Assembly: GCA_900546345.1 (NCBI GenBank) | Contig: URCI01000052.1 | Span: forward strand, 1 to 22,342 | From: an uncultured Prevotella sp. | Lineage (GTDB): Bacteria > Bacteroidota > Bacteroidia > Bacteroidales > Bacteroidaceae | Direction of reading: 5' to 3' | Length of the DNA stretch: 22,342 nucleotides | In this document: positions 7,393 through 15,757 of the stretch, piece by piece | How the letters are laid out: every line of letters begins with the position of its first letter | Numbering within the stretch: position 1 is the stretch's first letter | Notes under the pieces: model-generated | Databases searched by the model: none | What the model was told of the DNA's origin: nothing | Seen by the model: only the letters and a program-made list of their open reading frames with translations | Program-made: the position numbers and the translations under genes

Positions 7393-8823
7393 TTATATCG
7401 CTATGGTAAACGTGAATCGGAGGCCACCGTCGGGGTTGTTGCGCACGTTGACGGTACCCTTATGCAATAGGACAGCATTCTTGACGATGGCAAGGCCGAG
7501 ACCTGTGCCACCCATCTTACGGCTGCGTCCTTTGTCGACACGATAGAAGCGCTCGAAGAGACGCGAGAGATGCTCGGGCGGCACCCCTACCCCATTGTCG
7601 CTGAATACAAACGTCCAGTAGTCGGTGTGACGCTCGGCCGTGAGTGTGATCGACGTTCCCTCACCGGCATAGGCGATGGCGTTGTCGGTGAGATTGCGGA
7701 AAACACTGTAGAGCAGCGACTGGTTGCCTTTGACGATGAGCTCGCCGGGCAGATAATTGTGGAACGTCATGTGGCGCTGCTCCAACTGCAAGGCCGTCTC
7801 CTTCTGAATGTTCTGCACCATCTCTGAGATATTGACATCCTCGAAGTTCTGCATGTTAGGTGCATCGTCGAGCCGGTTGAGCGTGGAGATATCGCGGAGC
7901 AATGACGTGAGTCGCTCACTCTGTGCATAGCATCGTTTGAGAAACATCTCCTTGGTAGCATCGTCGATATGCGGGTTCTCCAAAATGGTCTCTAAGTATC
8001 CTTGAATGCTTGCCACGGGTGTTTTCAACTCGTGCGCCACATTCTGCGTGAGTTGTCGTTTGAGCATGTCCTGCTCGCGGCGTGTACTCTGCAATCGTTT
8101 ATAGATCTTGATGATACGTTCGGCGATCTCTCCCAGTTCATCGTCGGGAAAGGCTGCCAAGTCTTCTGTCTCCAGACTCTCGTTGTGGTCAGCGCGCGAG
8201 GCAAAAATGCGCAACTTGGTGATGTTTGTGCCCAGGCGATGGACAAAACGATAGAGTATCAGCGTCAGCAGTGCAAAGACGATCAAGGCAAACCAGATGA
8301 AGTGCTGATCGGCCTGCAAGCTCTTCGCCAGATTGTTGTCATAGGGCAAAGCCGTGCGCACGACAATGCCATCATCCTTGAAATAAGTGGCCGAATAGAA
8401 ATACTCCCGGTCGAGTGTCTTGCTATGGCGGGCAAGTGAAGTGCCGTGGCCTTTGAGCAGTGCTTCCTTGATTTCCGGCCGTGAAGCGTGGTTGGGCATA
8501 TGGGCATAGTCACCACGGAAGTTGTCGTAAAGCACACGCCCGCTTTTGCTTACCAACGTGACACGCAACTCCTCATTGTCGAAACTGCTCACCACGTCAT
8601 GGAGCGTAGCGACATTGAGCTGTTGTTTGCCGTGTATCGCCTCATGCACCTGGGCATTGAAATTTTCGAGCCGCTCCTCCAGCAACCCTATTTTATATTG
8701 TTTTTCCCTGGCCTGTTGGAAGACGATGAAAGCCACCGCGAAGACCAGAAACAAAGAGAGAACCGTCAGGTAGAACTTATTTCCCACCGAGACGGACCTC
8801 ACCTTTTTGAAGTATTTGTCCAT
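7393..8823 (-). CDS. phoR: PhoR-type membrane sensor histidine kinase
   Basis: 476 aa. Two membrane helices (about 17-36 and 174-194) frame a periplasmic sensor region of about 135 residues. A HAMP-like linker (about 195-250) leads to the kinase core: H264 in NVAHELKTP is the phosphoacceptor, with N box NLTDNA (377-382), G1 box DNGVG (409-413), F box LFERFY (422-427) and G2 box GGTGLGL (438-444). All catalytic motifs are intact. It is 45 bp downstream of the response regulator and is the last gene of the porin-regulator-kinase unit. The phosphate assignment rests on context: PhoB-like tandem sites precede the porin, polyphosphate and PiT units. Sequence alone would also allow a WalK-like or other envelope sensor. 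Confidence 0.83.
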   Translation of the reverse strand: MDKYFKKVRSVSVGNKFYLTVLSLFLVFAVAFIVFQQAREKQYKIGLLEERLENFNAQVHEAIHGKQQLNVATLHDVVSSFDNEELRVTLVSKSGRVLYDNFRGDYAHMPNHASRPEIKEALLKGHGTSLARHSKTLDREYFYSATYFKDDGIVVRTALPYDNNLAKSLQADQHFIWFALIVFALLTLILYRFVHRLGTNITKLRIFASRADHNESLETEDLAAFPDDELGEIAERIIKIYKRLQSTRREQDMLKRQLTQNVAHELKTPVASIQGYLETILENPHIDDATKEMFLKRCYAQSERLTSLLRDISTLNRLDDAPNMQNFEDVNISEMVQNIQKETALQLEQRHMTFHNYLPGELIVKGNQSLLYSVFRNLTDNAIAYAGEGTSITLTAERHTDYWTFVFSDNGVGVPPEHLSRLFERFYRVDKGRSRKMGGTGLGLAIVKNAVLLHKGTVNVRNNPDGGLRFTFTIAI

Positions 8824-8868
8824 TCGCTCTATATCTTTTATATATTGAGTCGATTGTCTGAAATGATT

Positions 8869-9561
8869 TTATGCGTCGAAATAATAACCGAATCCCAATC
8901 GTGTGACGATGCACTTGGCAAAACGCCCGATCTTCTTTCTGAGCCGCGTGATGTTGACATCGACCGTGCGGTCCAGCACGAGCACATCTTTCGGCCATAC
9001 CTTGTCGATCAGCTCCTGGCGTGAGAACACACGCCCTTTCTCCTCGAGCAGGAGATGGAGCAGTTCAAACTCGGTCTTGGTGAAAGGCACGTTCTCACCA
9101 TCAATGCTCACCGTCTTCTTGTCGAGGTTCATTTCCAGTCCCTGATAGCGCAGCACTGAGGCTTCAACGCCCTGACGCTCGGATGTGCGACGCAACACGG
9201 CACGCACACGCAAGAGCACTTCGCGGAGGGGGAACGGTTTGGAGATATAGTCATCAGCTCCAAGATTAAACCCGGTAACCGTGTCGTTCTCGGTGTCGCG
9301 GGCGGTCAGGAAGATGATGGGAACACCGGCTGTCGAAGGATTAGCCTTGAGTTGCTTGGCCATGGCAAAGCCCGACATGCCTCCCATCATCACGTCGAGC
9401 AGCAACAAATCAAAACTGGAAATGTCGAGTTTCAGTGCGTCCTCTGCCGATGGAGCCGTCGTGACCTGATAGCCTTCAAGCTCCAGGTTGAACTTCAAAA
9501 TCTCGCAAAGATCATCCTCGTCATCAACGACCAGTATCTTGTATTTCTTTTCTTCTTCCAT
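8869..9561 (-). CDS. phoB: PhoB/OmpR-family response regulator
   Basis: 230 aa. The receiver domain (about 6-122) has the acidic pocket DDED (13-16), phosphoacceptor D56 (LLLLDVMM), T86 and K108 (ISKPF). The C-terminal winged helix (about 130-230) has the OmpR/PhoB pattern FTKTEFELL...GRVFSRQEL...VDVNITRLRKKIG. PhoB-class proteins bind tandem direct repeats with an 11-bp period, which matches the arrays in front of the porin, the LRR-ppk-ppx unit and pit. It lies between the porin and its cognate kinase on the same strand, so read-through from the porin promoter would give autoregulation; separate -7 elements precede it as well. Confidence 0.85.
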   Translation of the reverse strand: MEEEKKYKILVVDDEDDLCEILKFNLELEGYQVTTAPSAEDALKLDISSFDLLLLDVMMGGMSGFAMAKQLKANPSTAGVPIIFLTARDTENDTVTGFNLGADDYISKPFPLREVLLRVRAVLRRTSERQGVEASVLRYQGLEMNLDKKTVSIDGENVPFTKTEFELLHLLLEEKGRVFSRQELIDKVWPKDVLVLDRTVDVNITRLRKKIGRFAKCIVTRLGFGYYFDA

Positions 9562-9575
9562 TGTTATTGTTTATA

Positions 9576-9596
9576 CAAAGTTATATTGCAAAGATA
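9576..9596 (-). promoter_or_regulatory. Two candidate -7 elements in front of phoB
   Basis: On the minus strand TATCTTTG (9596-9589) and TAACTTTG (9583-9576) both match TAnnTTTG within the 96-bp gap between the porin stop and the response regulator start. No Pho-like heptamer repeats are found 17-61 nt upstream of either, so this would be a basal promoter keeping some regulator and kinase present when phosphate is plentiful. Confidence 0.45.
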
Positions 9597-9657
9597 ATCA
9601 TTTTTTCTTTTTTCCGTCATGGTTGTGTCTTTTAAAGCACAATTCTCTTTCATTGTC

Positions 9658-10671
9658 TTAGAAGTGTGTCATGAACTCTATGACGATTTTGTCTTTCTCG
9701 GAAGTCTTGGCTATGCCATCGTGACGATAGAAATACTTTTCATAGTTCAGACGAATGTCCGAGACAAAGGGCTTGGCCAGACTGAGCGTCACACCTCCCG
9801 TCACACGACTGCGCTGATAGTCTGTCGTGGTCATCTTGCCCGCATCGTCATAGGCAGTGCCATCGGCGTGATCCGTCATGAAGTCATAACGCACCAACGG
9901 CGAGACCTTCTTGATCAGACTCCGCTTGTTGTTGACCGGAATATCGTAGTTGGCAAAGACATCCACTGCATGCACATTATTATATAAGTCATGGGAGTAG
10001 TGCTTAAAAAGATACTCCGCCTCACAAAGGAAGGGTCCCCGGTGGTAAGTCACGCCCGCATCATACATCATGATGGTGTTGTGGTTGGGACTGATTTTTT
10101 GGGCACTGAGCACCAAGTCGGTATGGAACGGGAAAAAGAACTGCGCCTTGGAAGAGAAATTCGTGCCTTTGGTCCAATAGTCCTTCTGCCCCGTCAGTCC
10201 CGAACCATTAAAGAGTCCAGCCTGGAGCACGATCGGGAAGCCTACGTGGAAAGTATAGGCGGCCATCGCACCCACATCACGCACATTGCCCACCTGTTTG
10301 GCAATGAAACTGCGGTTGGCAAAATACTGCTGGTCGGGCGACCGATGCGCATCAATGGTAAACGGCACACGCATCTGTCCAATGGTGAACTGGAAATAGC
10401 GCCAAGGCTTCAAGCGAGTGTAGGCGTCGAGCATTTTGATCGCGCCCTCATCACATAGGTCGATCTCAGCCTTATACTCCACCTCGGGCAGTAATTTACC
10501 CGTGACACTGACACGCGCCGTACGCACTTCGAAACGCCCCTCGCCCTCTTGGGTCTGGTATTCATACTTACCACGAAGGGTTCCATGAATCTGTGGCGTC
10601 ATGTCCACATCCTGAGCCCACCCCGCAAACGTGGCGAACCAGCACAGCACAAGCGACAGAATCTTTTTCAT
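9658..10671 (-). CDS. Phosphate-type outer-membrane porin (Porin_O_P family)
   Basis: 337 aa with a signal peptide (MKKILSLVLCWFATFAGWA, then Q), alternating beta-barrel strands and a C-terminal Phe (FMTHF) typical of outer-membrane barrels. The pattern RFEVRTARVSVTGKLLPEV..KAEIDL and the segment TIGQMRVPFTID match the Porin_O_P (OprO/OprP-like) family as found in Bacteroidetes. In Pseudomonas such porins admit phosphate or pyrophosphate; here that role is supported mainly by the Pho-like promoter and by linkage to a PhoB/PhoR pair. It is somewhat shorter than Pseudomonas OprP. It is the first gene of the unit and its promoter is back to back with that of the LRR-ppk-ppx unit. Confidence 0.83.
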   Translation of the reverse strand: MKKILSLVLCWFATFAGWAQDVDMTPQIHGTLRGKYEYQTQEGEGRFEVRTARVSVTGKLLPEVEYKAEIDLCDEGAIKMLDAYTRLKPWRYFQFTIGQMRVPFTIDAHRSPDQQYFANRSFIAKQVGNVRDVGAMAAYTFHVGFPIVLQAGLFNGSGLTGQKDYWTKGTNFSSKAQFFFPFHTDLVLSAQKISPNHNTIMMYDAGVTYHRGPFLCEAEYLFKHYSHDLYNNVHAVDVFANYDIPVNNKRSLIKKVSPLVRYDFMTDHADGTAYDDAGKMTTTDYQRSRVTGGVTLSLAKPFVSDIRLNYEKYFYRHDGIAKTSEKDKIVIEFMTHF

Positions 10672-10699
10672 ATATGTTTCATCCTTGTGTTTACGACCG

Positions 10700-10757
10700 C
10701 AAAGTTACTCTTGTCATGTTTAGAAAAGGTGACACAGATGTTACAAAGACGTGACAA
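10700..10757 (-). promoter_or_regulatory. Pho-box array and promoter of the porin-phoB-phoR unit
   Basis: Minus-strand heptamers at exact 11-bp steps: TTGTCAC (10757-10751), TTGTAAC (10746-10740), GTGTCAC (10735-10729) and the weaker TCTAAAC (10724-10718). The -7 element TAACTTTG spans 10707-10700. The TTGTAAC unit begins 39 nt upstream of the -7 element, the same distance as in the LRR-ppk and pit promoters. Start codon 29 nt past the -7 element. The heptamers resemble the E. coli PhoB half-site CTGTCAT with N4 spacers. Confidence 0.75.
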
Positions 10758-10763
10758 TAGCCA

Positions 10764-10832
10764 TTGAAACAGTTTCGTAATATCATTGTAACAGATATGA
10801 ACAATATGTGTTAGAGATAATTGGTAATTTTG
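10764..10832 (+). promoter_or_regulatory. Pho-box array and promoter of the LRR-ppk-ppx unit
   Basis: Plus-strand heptamers at exact 11-bp steps: TTGAAAC (10764), TCGTAAT (10775), TTGTAAC (10786), ATGAACA (10797) and a weak GTGTTAG (10808). The -7 element TAATTTTG is at 10825-10832, 39 nt after the start of TTGTAAC. The promoter lies downstream of an in-frame ATG at 10808, which is why the gene start is placed at 10871. Only 6 bp separate this array from the divergent porin array. Confidence 0.75.
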
Positions 10833-10870
10833 CAAGCAGAAAGGAAACGCGCATATCAACTTACAATCAT

Positions 10871-11530
10871 ATGAAAGCAAATAAGAAAGAGTTACTGGAG
10901 AGAATTACAAAGATGTCTAAGAAAGGCGGCAAACTTGAGACTGCTGTCCTGACACTGGCATTGCAGAAGCTGGACAGCGAGGACTTCGCCTTTGACGAGG
11001 AGGGTGTCTACAACACCGACCACACCCAACTGGTCTATTCACGCGGTGACCGTGAGGAGGTCAGCGTGTCGGCTACCGTGCAGACAATCGGCGAGATGGC
11101 TTTCGCCCGCAAGAAACATCTGAAGAAGGTGACGTTGCCCAAAGGCTTGAAGACAATTGCCCGCGAGGCCTTCGCTGACTGCGATGCCCTGGAGGAGATC
11201 GTGCTGCCCGCCAGCGTGGAGACGGTCGAGCCGTATGCTTTCAGTGATTGTGACCGATTGAAGCGTGTGGTTTTTGAGGGTGCACCGAAGAAAGTCAGCC
11301 GCAAGGCCTTCGAGTCCTGCGATGAGCTGCACGACATCTCTGTGCCCGACGACATGGTCAAAACGCTGCGCAAGGCACTGCACCTCAACGATGGCGACAT
11401 CAACTACCTGGTCGTGGGACACAACGAGGACAACAGCAAAAAACTCAAAGAGGAGAAAAAGAAAGGGGAAAAAGAAGAGAAAGCTGCCAAGAAAAGCAAT
11501 AAGGCCGCTAAGAAAGACAACAAGAAATAG
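10871..11530 (+). CDS. BspA-type leucine-rich repeat protein with lysine-rich tail
   Basis: 219 aa, no signal peptide or membrane segment, so predicted cytoplasmic. A short basic N-terminal segment and a small unassigned region (1-72) precede four 23-residue repeats of the LRR_5/BspA kind at 73-95, 96-118, 119-141 and 142-164 (pattern I..xAF..C..L..v.lP..v). The last 30 residues contain 15 Lys, interspersed with Glu, Ala and Ser. Start at 10871 because the promoter occupies the region of the upstream in-frame ATG. It is the first gene of the Pho-controlled unit, 40 bp before ppk. Function unknown. The basic tail could bind polyphosphate or nucleic acid; this is inference. BspA-type repeats are usually found on secreted proteins, so an intracellular one in this place is unusual. 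Confidence 0.75.
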   Translation: MKANKKELLERITKMSKKGGKLETAVLTLALQKLDSEDFAFDEEGVYNTDHTQLVYSRGDREEVSVSATVQTIGEMAFARKKHLKKVTLPKGLKTIAREAFADCDALEEIVLPASVETVEPYAFSDCDRLKRVVFEGAPKKVSRKAFESCDELHDISVPDDMVKTLRKALHLNDGDINYLVVGHNEDNSKKLKEEKKKGEKEEKAAKKSNKAAKKDNKK

Positions 11531-11570
11531 ACCATTCTCAGCCTCAACAAGCATCAAACAACATAGCACC

Positions 11571-13613
11571 ATGACAAAGGAAGACAGACTCAAGAACCTC
11601 TACGTCAAACGCGACGTGAGCTGGATGTATTTCAACCACCGCATCCTGCAGGAAGCCAAGAAAGAATACGTGCCATTGCTGGAGCGGCTTTCATTCCTGG
11701 GCATTTACTCCAACAACCTCGACGAGTTCTTCCGTGTGCGTGTGGCCTCACTCAACCGCATCTTGGCCAGCGACGACGTGGACAAGCGCACTAAACAGGA
11801 CGTGAAGCGCACGATCAAGACCATCAACCTGCTCAACGAGAGCTACAGCAAGGAATACACCGAAGCCACACGACAGGTGTTCCGCGAGCTGGAACTCCAC
11901 AAGGTCAGAATGGTCAACGAGACGCAGCTCAACGACGAACAGAAGAAATGGCTTGAGAATTTCTACTACGACAAACTCAACGGTTCGACAAACCCTATCT
12001 GGCTCAGCGAAATCAAGGATCTGAGCACCCTGGAAGACAACCGCATCTATCTGATCGTAGAGAAAAACATCATCAAAGATGCACGCTCGAAATATGCCAT
12101 CATCAAGGTGCCCGACAAGACATTTGGACGCTTCATTAAGATACCGGCTTCCGACGGATACGACAACATCATGTATCTCGACGACGTCATCCGATTCTGC
12201 CTGCCATTTATCTTCATCGGACTCAGGCCGAGCTACTTCCGCGCCTACAGCTTTAAGTTCACCAAAGATGCCGAGATGGAGGTAGACAACGATGCCGACT
12301 ACGGTACTATGGAGCGTATCGCCATCGGCGTGGACAGCCGCAAACGCGGTGAACCTATCCGCGTGCTCTACGACCGCGACATGCCACAGAGCATGCAGAA
12401 AAAGATTCTTGAGCGCCTCGACATCCGCGAACTCGACACCTCGCTGGCCAGCGGACGCTATCAAAACCATAAGGATCTGATGAAGTTCCCCGACTGTGGA
12501 CACGACGAATTGAAATATCCTAAATGGAAGCATCTGATGAAACCGGAGTTTCTTTCTGAGCAAAGCATTCTGGATCTCATCCGTGAGAAAGACCGGTTTA
12601 TCCATGTCCCCTACCACAGCTTCGACGCTTACATCCGTGTGCTGCGTGAGGCGGCACTGAAGCCAGAGGTCAAAGAAATCAAGACCACGCTCTATCGGCT
12701 GGCCAAGGACTCCAAGGTCGTCAAGGCACTCATCTGCGCAGCCCGCAACGGCAAGAAGGTGACAGCCGTGGTGGAGTTGCTCGCCCGCTTCGACGAGGAG
12801 AGCAACATCAAGTGGAGCAAGCGCATGCAAGAGGAAGGCGTAAATGTCATCTTCGGCGTGGAGGGACTGAAGATCCATTCCAAACTCCTCTATATCAGCA
12901 GCAAGAAAGGCGACATCGCCTGCGTGGGAACCGGCAACTTCCATGAGGGCAACGCCAAGGTGTATACCGACTATCTGATGATGACAGTCCGGCCGTCAAT
13001 AGTCTCAGAGGTGGCAAAGGTCTTCCAGTTCATCGACCGACCGTTCCAGCAGGTACGCTTTAGTCAGCTGCTCGTCTCGCCCAACGCTATGAAGAACCGT
13101 ATCCTACACATGTTCGACACAGAGATCAAGAACGCTAAAGAGGGCAAAGAGGCTTGGACAAAAATCAAGATCAACCATATCACCGATCCCGACGTGGTGG
13201 CAAAAATCTATCAGGCTTCGCAAGCCGGTGTGAAGGTCGACATTGTGCTGCGTGGCAACTGCTCGCTCGTGCCGGGCATACCGGGTGTGTCGGACAATAT
13301 CCATATCGTAGGCATCATCGACCGGTACCTTGAGCACAGCCGCATCCTCATCTTCTGCAATGGAGGAAAGAACAAATACTTCCTCGGCTCGGCCGACTGG
13401 ATGCCACGCAACCTGCTCAGTCGCATCGAGGTGATGACACCGGTCTATGACGAGGATCTCAAAGAAGATCTGCGACGCACGGTGGAATACGGACTGCGTG
13501 ACACAACCAACGGACGACTCGTCGACGGAAAGGGTACCGACCAACTGCAACAGGGCAAACTCTTCCGCAGCCAGGAAGAACTCTACAAATATTATTTGGA
13601 ACACAACGAGTAG
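11571..13613 (+). CDS. ppk1: Polyphosphate kinase 1
   Basis: 680 aa, full length for Ppk1, which makes inorganic polyphosphate from ATP reversibly. The N-terminal domain opens with the typical VKRDVSWMYFNHRILQEA-like start; a head domain (about 106-315) and two phospholipase-D-like C-terminal domains follow. The two key histidines are present: H436 in KIHSKLLY (equivalent of E. coli H435, the phosphorylated residue) and H589 in RYLEHSR (equivalent of H592). VGTGNFHEGNAKVYTDY is characteristic. The frame is open upstream into the preceding gene, but family homology begins at the ATG at 11571, 40 bp after the LRR stop. It is the middle gene of a Pho-box-driven unit, with the phosphatase gene 44 bp downstream. 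Confidence 0.95.
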   Translation: MTKEDRLKNLYVKRDVSWMYFNHRILQEAKKEYVPLLERLSFLGIYSNNLDEFFRVRVASLNRILASDDVDKRTKQDVKRTIKTINLLNESYSKEYTEATRQVFRELELHKVRMVNETQLNDEQKKWLENFYYDKLNGSTNPIWLSEIKDLSTLEDNRIYLIVEKNIIKDARSKYAIIKVPDKTFGRFIKIPASDGYDNIMYLDDVIRFCLPFIFIGLRPSYFRAYSFKFTKDAEMEVDNDADYGTMERIAIGVDSRKRGEPIRVLYDRDMPQSMQKKILERLDIRELDTSLASGRYQNHKDLMKFPDCGHDELKYPKWKHLMKPEFLSEQSILDLIREKDRFIHVPYHSFDAYIRVLREAALKPEVKEIKTTLYRLAKDSKVVKALICAARNGKKVTAVVELLARFDEESNIKWSKRMQEEGVNVIFGVEGLKIHSKLLYISSKKGDIACVGTGNFHEGNAKVYTDYLMMTVRPSIVSEVAKVFQFIDRPFQQVRFSQLLVSPNAMKNRILHMFDTEIKNAKEGKEAWTKIKINHITDPDVVAKIYQASQAGVKVDIVLRGNCSLVPGIPGVSDNIHIVGIIDRYLEHSRILIFCNGGKNKYFLGSADWMPRNLLSRIEVMTPVYDEDLKEDLRRTVEYGLRDTTNGRLVDGKGTDQLQQGKLFRSQEELYKYYLEHNE

Positions 13614-13657
13614 AAGACTATCCACATCACTCTACCCGCCCATTTAAAGAAAGAAAT

Positions 13658-14560
13658 ATGAAATGTACATTAGCAGCTATTGATATTGGTTCCAACGGAG
13701 CCCGTTTGCTCATCAAGGCCTTCGACGACGAGGCTGTCGGATTGGAACGCGTGCGCAAACTGATGTTCGTGCGCGTGCCTCTGCGCTTGGGCAAGGATGT
13801 CTTCACGCTCGGCAAGGTGTCGAAAGAACGTGAGGAGATGATGATCCACATGATGAAAGCCTATAAGCAACTGATGAAGGTCTTCCGCGTCGATGTCTAC
13901 CGCGCTTGTGCCACGTCAGCCATGCGCGATGCCGAAAACGGTATGAAGGTGATCAAGACGATTAAGAAGGAGAGCGGACTCGACTTGGAGGTGGTCAAAG
14001 GTCCCGACGAGGCACTGCTGCTTGTCAACAACCTTGTGGAGAAGACCGACTCCAATGAAGGCAACTTCGCCTACGTCGATGTGGGCGGTGGCAGCACAGA
14101 GATCTCGCTCATCCATGACGGCACGCTCGCCGAAAGCCACTCCTATAATATAGGTACACTGCGTCTGCTCTCTGACCGCGTCACTCCTGAAGCCTGGAAA
14201 GCCATGGAGGCTGATCTGCAAGGATATGCCAAGCTATACCCCGACATACACATCATCGGTTCGGGTGGTAATATCAACAAGCTGTTCAAGATCAGCAAAG
14301 AAAGCAAAAACAAGAAGCTCTCCATCACCGAACTGCAACGGCTCTACTCCATGCTCAAACCGATGAGCATTGAGGAGCGCATGATCTCGTTCAACCTCAA
14401 GGATGACCGTGCTGATGTCATCGTTCCCGCAGCCCGCATCTTCCTCGACGTGAGCAAGCAACTCGGATGCGACGAGATCATGGTACCCAATATCTCGCTT
14501 GCCGACTCCATCGTCGACGGACTCTACCGCGACATGAAAACGGCAAAGGTGAAACCATAA
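13658..14560 (+). CDS. ppx: Exopolyphosphatase (Ppx/GppA family)
   Basis: 300 aa, the short two-domain form of the ASKHA-fold Ppx/GppA family, which removes terminal phosphate from polyphosphate and/or the 5' phosphate of pppGpp. Visible motifs: phosphate loop IDIGSNGARLLI (8-19), E118 in KGPDEALL at the place of the catalytic Glu, VDVGGGSTEISL, and IIGSGGNINKL. It lacks the C-terminal HD-type domains of long E. coli Ppx. Linkage to ppk favours polyphosphate as substrate, but pppGpp activity cannot be excluded. Third gene of the LRR-ppk-ppx unit, followed by a strong terminator. A synthase and a degradative enzyme in one operon is a common arrangement. Confidence 0.9.
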   Translation: MKCTLAAIDIGSNGARLLIKAFDDEAVGLERVRKLMFVRVPLRLGKDVFTLGKVSKEREEMMIHMMKAYKQLMKVFRVDVYRACATSAMRDAENGMKVIKTIKKESGLDLEVVKGPDEALLLVNNLVEKTDSNEGNFAYVDVGGGSTEISLIHDGTLAESHSYNIGTLRLLSDRVTPEAWKAMEADLQGYAKLYPDIHIIGSGGNINKLFKISKESKNKKLSITELQRLYSMLKPMSIEERMISFNLKDDRADVIVPAARIFLDVSKQLGCDEIMVPNISLADSIVDGLYRDMKTAKVKP

Positions 14561-14576
14561 GCATAGCCAGAATCTT

Positions 14577-14618
14577 TATCCACGCATCGATGCTCCTGAT
14601 GCGTGGATATTTCTTTTT
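14577..14618 (+). terminator. Intrinsic terminator of the LRR-ppk-ppx unit
   Basis: Perfect 12-bp arms TATCCACGCATC (14577-14588) and GATGCGTGGATA (14598-14609), a 9-nt loop and a T-rich tail TTTCTTTTT, 16 bp after the ppx stop. Confidence 0.9.
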
Positions 14619-14815
14619 CCTGCTATCTCTTACCAAAAGAAACTAAAAAGCTCACTTATGTGGTTAAAATAAACTAATCTCATGCAACTTTCCTTTCTTT
14701 TTTGCGTCATAATAACGATATTTGCAATAAAATGGCTTTACGACGATTCCATTACGAAGGGTTCCGGGGTCAACGCAATATATGAAACGACATTTATAAA
14801 TAAAAACAAGATAAT

Positions 14816-15679
14816 ATGAAGAAGACTAACATCGCTATTGTAGCTCTGCTCGCCGGCACTATGCTCGTCAGCAGCTGCGCCAGCAAGAAAGACTTGGTGA
14901 ATTGCCAAACAGAAAATCGTGAACTGACCGCCAACTATCAGGACGCCAAGGAAAAGCTCGCTGCCTCTCAGGCTCGCGTCAGCTCCCTGGAGGATCAGCT
15001 CGCTCAGGCTAAGAAAGACTACGCCTCGCTGCAAGGATCTCTCGACAAGAGTCTCAACAATGCCAACGCCAACAACATCAACATCTCAAAGCTCGTTGAC
15101 CAGATCAATGAGTCGAACCAGTATATCCGCCATCTCGTGGAGGTGAAGAGCAAGAGCGACTCGCTCAATATGGTGCTCACCAACAACCTCACCCGCTCAC
15201 TGAGCAAGGAGGAGATGAAAGAGGTCGACGTGCAAGTGCTCAAGGGTGTTGTTTATATCAGTCTGGCCGACAACATGCTCTACAAGAGTGGCAGCTACGA
15301 GATCAACGACCGTGCCCAGGAGACGCTGAGCAAGATTGCTAAGATCATCACAGACTACAAGGACTATGACGTGCTCATCGAGGGCAACACCGACAACGTG
15401 CCTGTTAACACAGCCGCACCATCCATGAAGAACATCCGCAACAACTGGGATCTCAGTGCTCTGCGTGCCTCCAGCGTAGTTCAGTATCTCATTGATCACT
15501 TCGGTGTGGCACCTAAGCGGCTGACCGCCGGCGGACGTGGCGAATACAACCCTGTGGCCAGCAACGACACAGAACTCGGCAAACAGCGCAACCGCCGCAC
15601 CCAGATCATCATCACGCCGAAGCTCGACCAGTTCATGGACCTCATCGACAAGGCTCCTGAGGAGAGCAACAACAAGTAA
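14816..15679 (+). CDS. OmpA-family lipoprotein with coiled coil
   Basis: 287 aa. A lipoprotein signal with lipobox LVSSC predicts lipidation at C21. A Gln/Lys/Ala-rich coiled-coil region (about 28-80) is followed by a spacer and the OmpA C-terminal peptidoglycan-binding domain (about 145-270), with EGNTDNVPV, WDLSALRASSVVQYL and AGGRGEYNPVASN...RNRRTQIII. The likely role is to tether the outer membrane to peptidoglycan; no beta-barrel is present, so it is not a classical OmpA porin. Monocistronic, between the ppx terminator and a convergent hairpin. A run GATATTTG at 14717-14724, one base off the -7 consensus, may be its promoter. Confidence 0.88.
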   Translation: MKKTNIAIVALLAGTMLVSSCASKKDLVNCQTENRELTANYQDAKEKLAASQARVSSLEDQLAQAKKDYASLQGSLDKSLNNANANNINISKLVDQINESNQYIRHLVEVKSKSDSLNMVLTNNLTRSLSKEEMKEVDVQVLKGVVYISLADNMLYKSGSYEINDRAQETLSKIAKIITDYKDYDVLIEGNTDNVPVNTAAPSMKNIRNNWDLSALRASSVVQYLIDHFGVAPKRLTAGGRGEYNPVASNDTELGKQRNRRTQIIITPKLDQFMDLIDKAPEESNNK

Positions 15680-15700
15680 GGATCACTCCTATTATTATAT

Positions 15701-15734
15701 AAGGGGGGCTATGCCGCACGGCATAGCCCCCCTT
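15701..15734. terminator. Convergent terminator between ompA-like and yitT genes
   Basis: Perfect 15-bp arms (15701-15715 and 15720-15734) with a 4-nt GCAC loop and a run of six G:C pairs. It lies 21 bp after the lipoprotein stop and 23 bp from the stop of the convergent yitT gene, so it probably ends transcription in both directions. U tracts on either side are weak. Confidence 0.85.
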
Positions 15735-15757
15735 GCTATTTATCTCAAAGAGAATTA

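Noticed and set aside
9562..9657. A Pho-like array directly upstream of phoB
   Set aside because: Two -7 elements are present, but no TTGTAAY-like heptamers lie at 17, 28, 39 or 50 nt upstream of either.
11265..11570. Upstream extension of the ppk frame into the LRR gene
   Set aside because: The extension would overlap the LRR coding region and translates to Arg/Ser-rich sequence; Ppk1 homology starts at the ATG at 11571.
11748..12944. 398-codon minus-strand frame opposite ppk
   Set aside because: Antisense shadow; ppk has both catalytic histidines and full family length.
13994..14020. Apparent loss of the catalytic Glu in ppx (GPDEA instead of GxEEA)
   Set aside because: The Glu before Ala, which I take as the conserved one, is kept as E118; only the variable residue before it is Asp.
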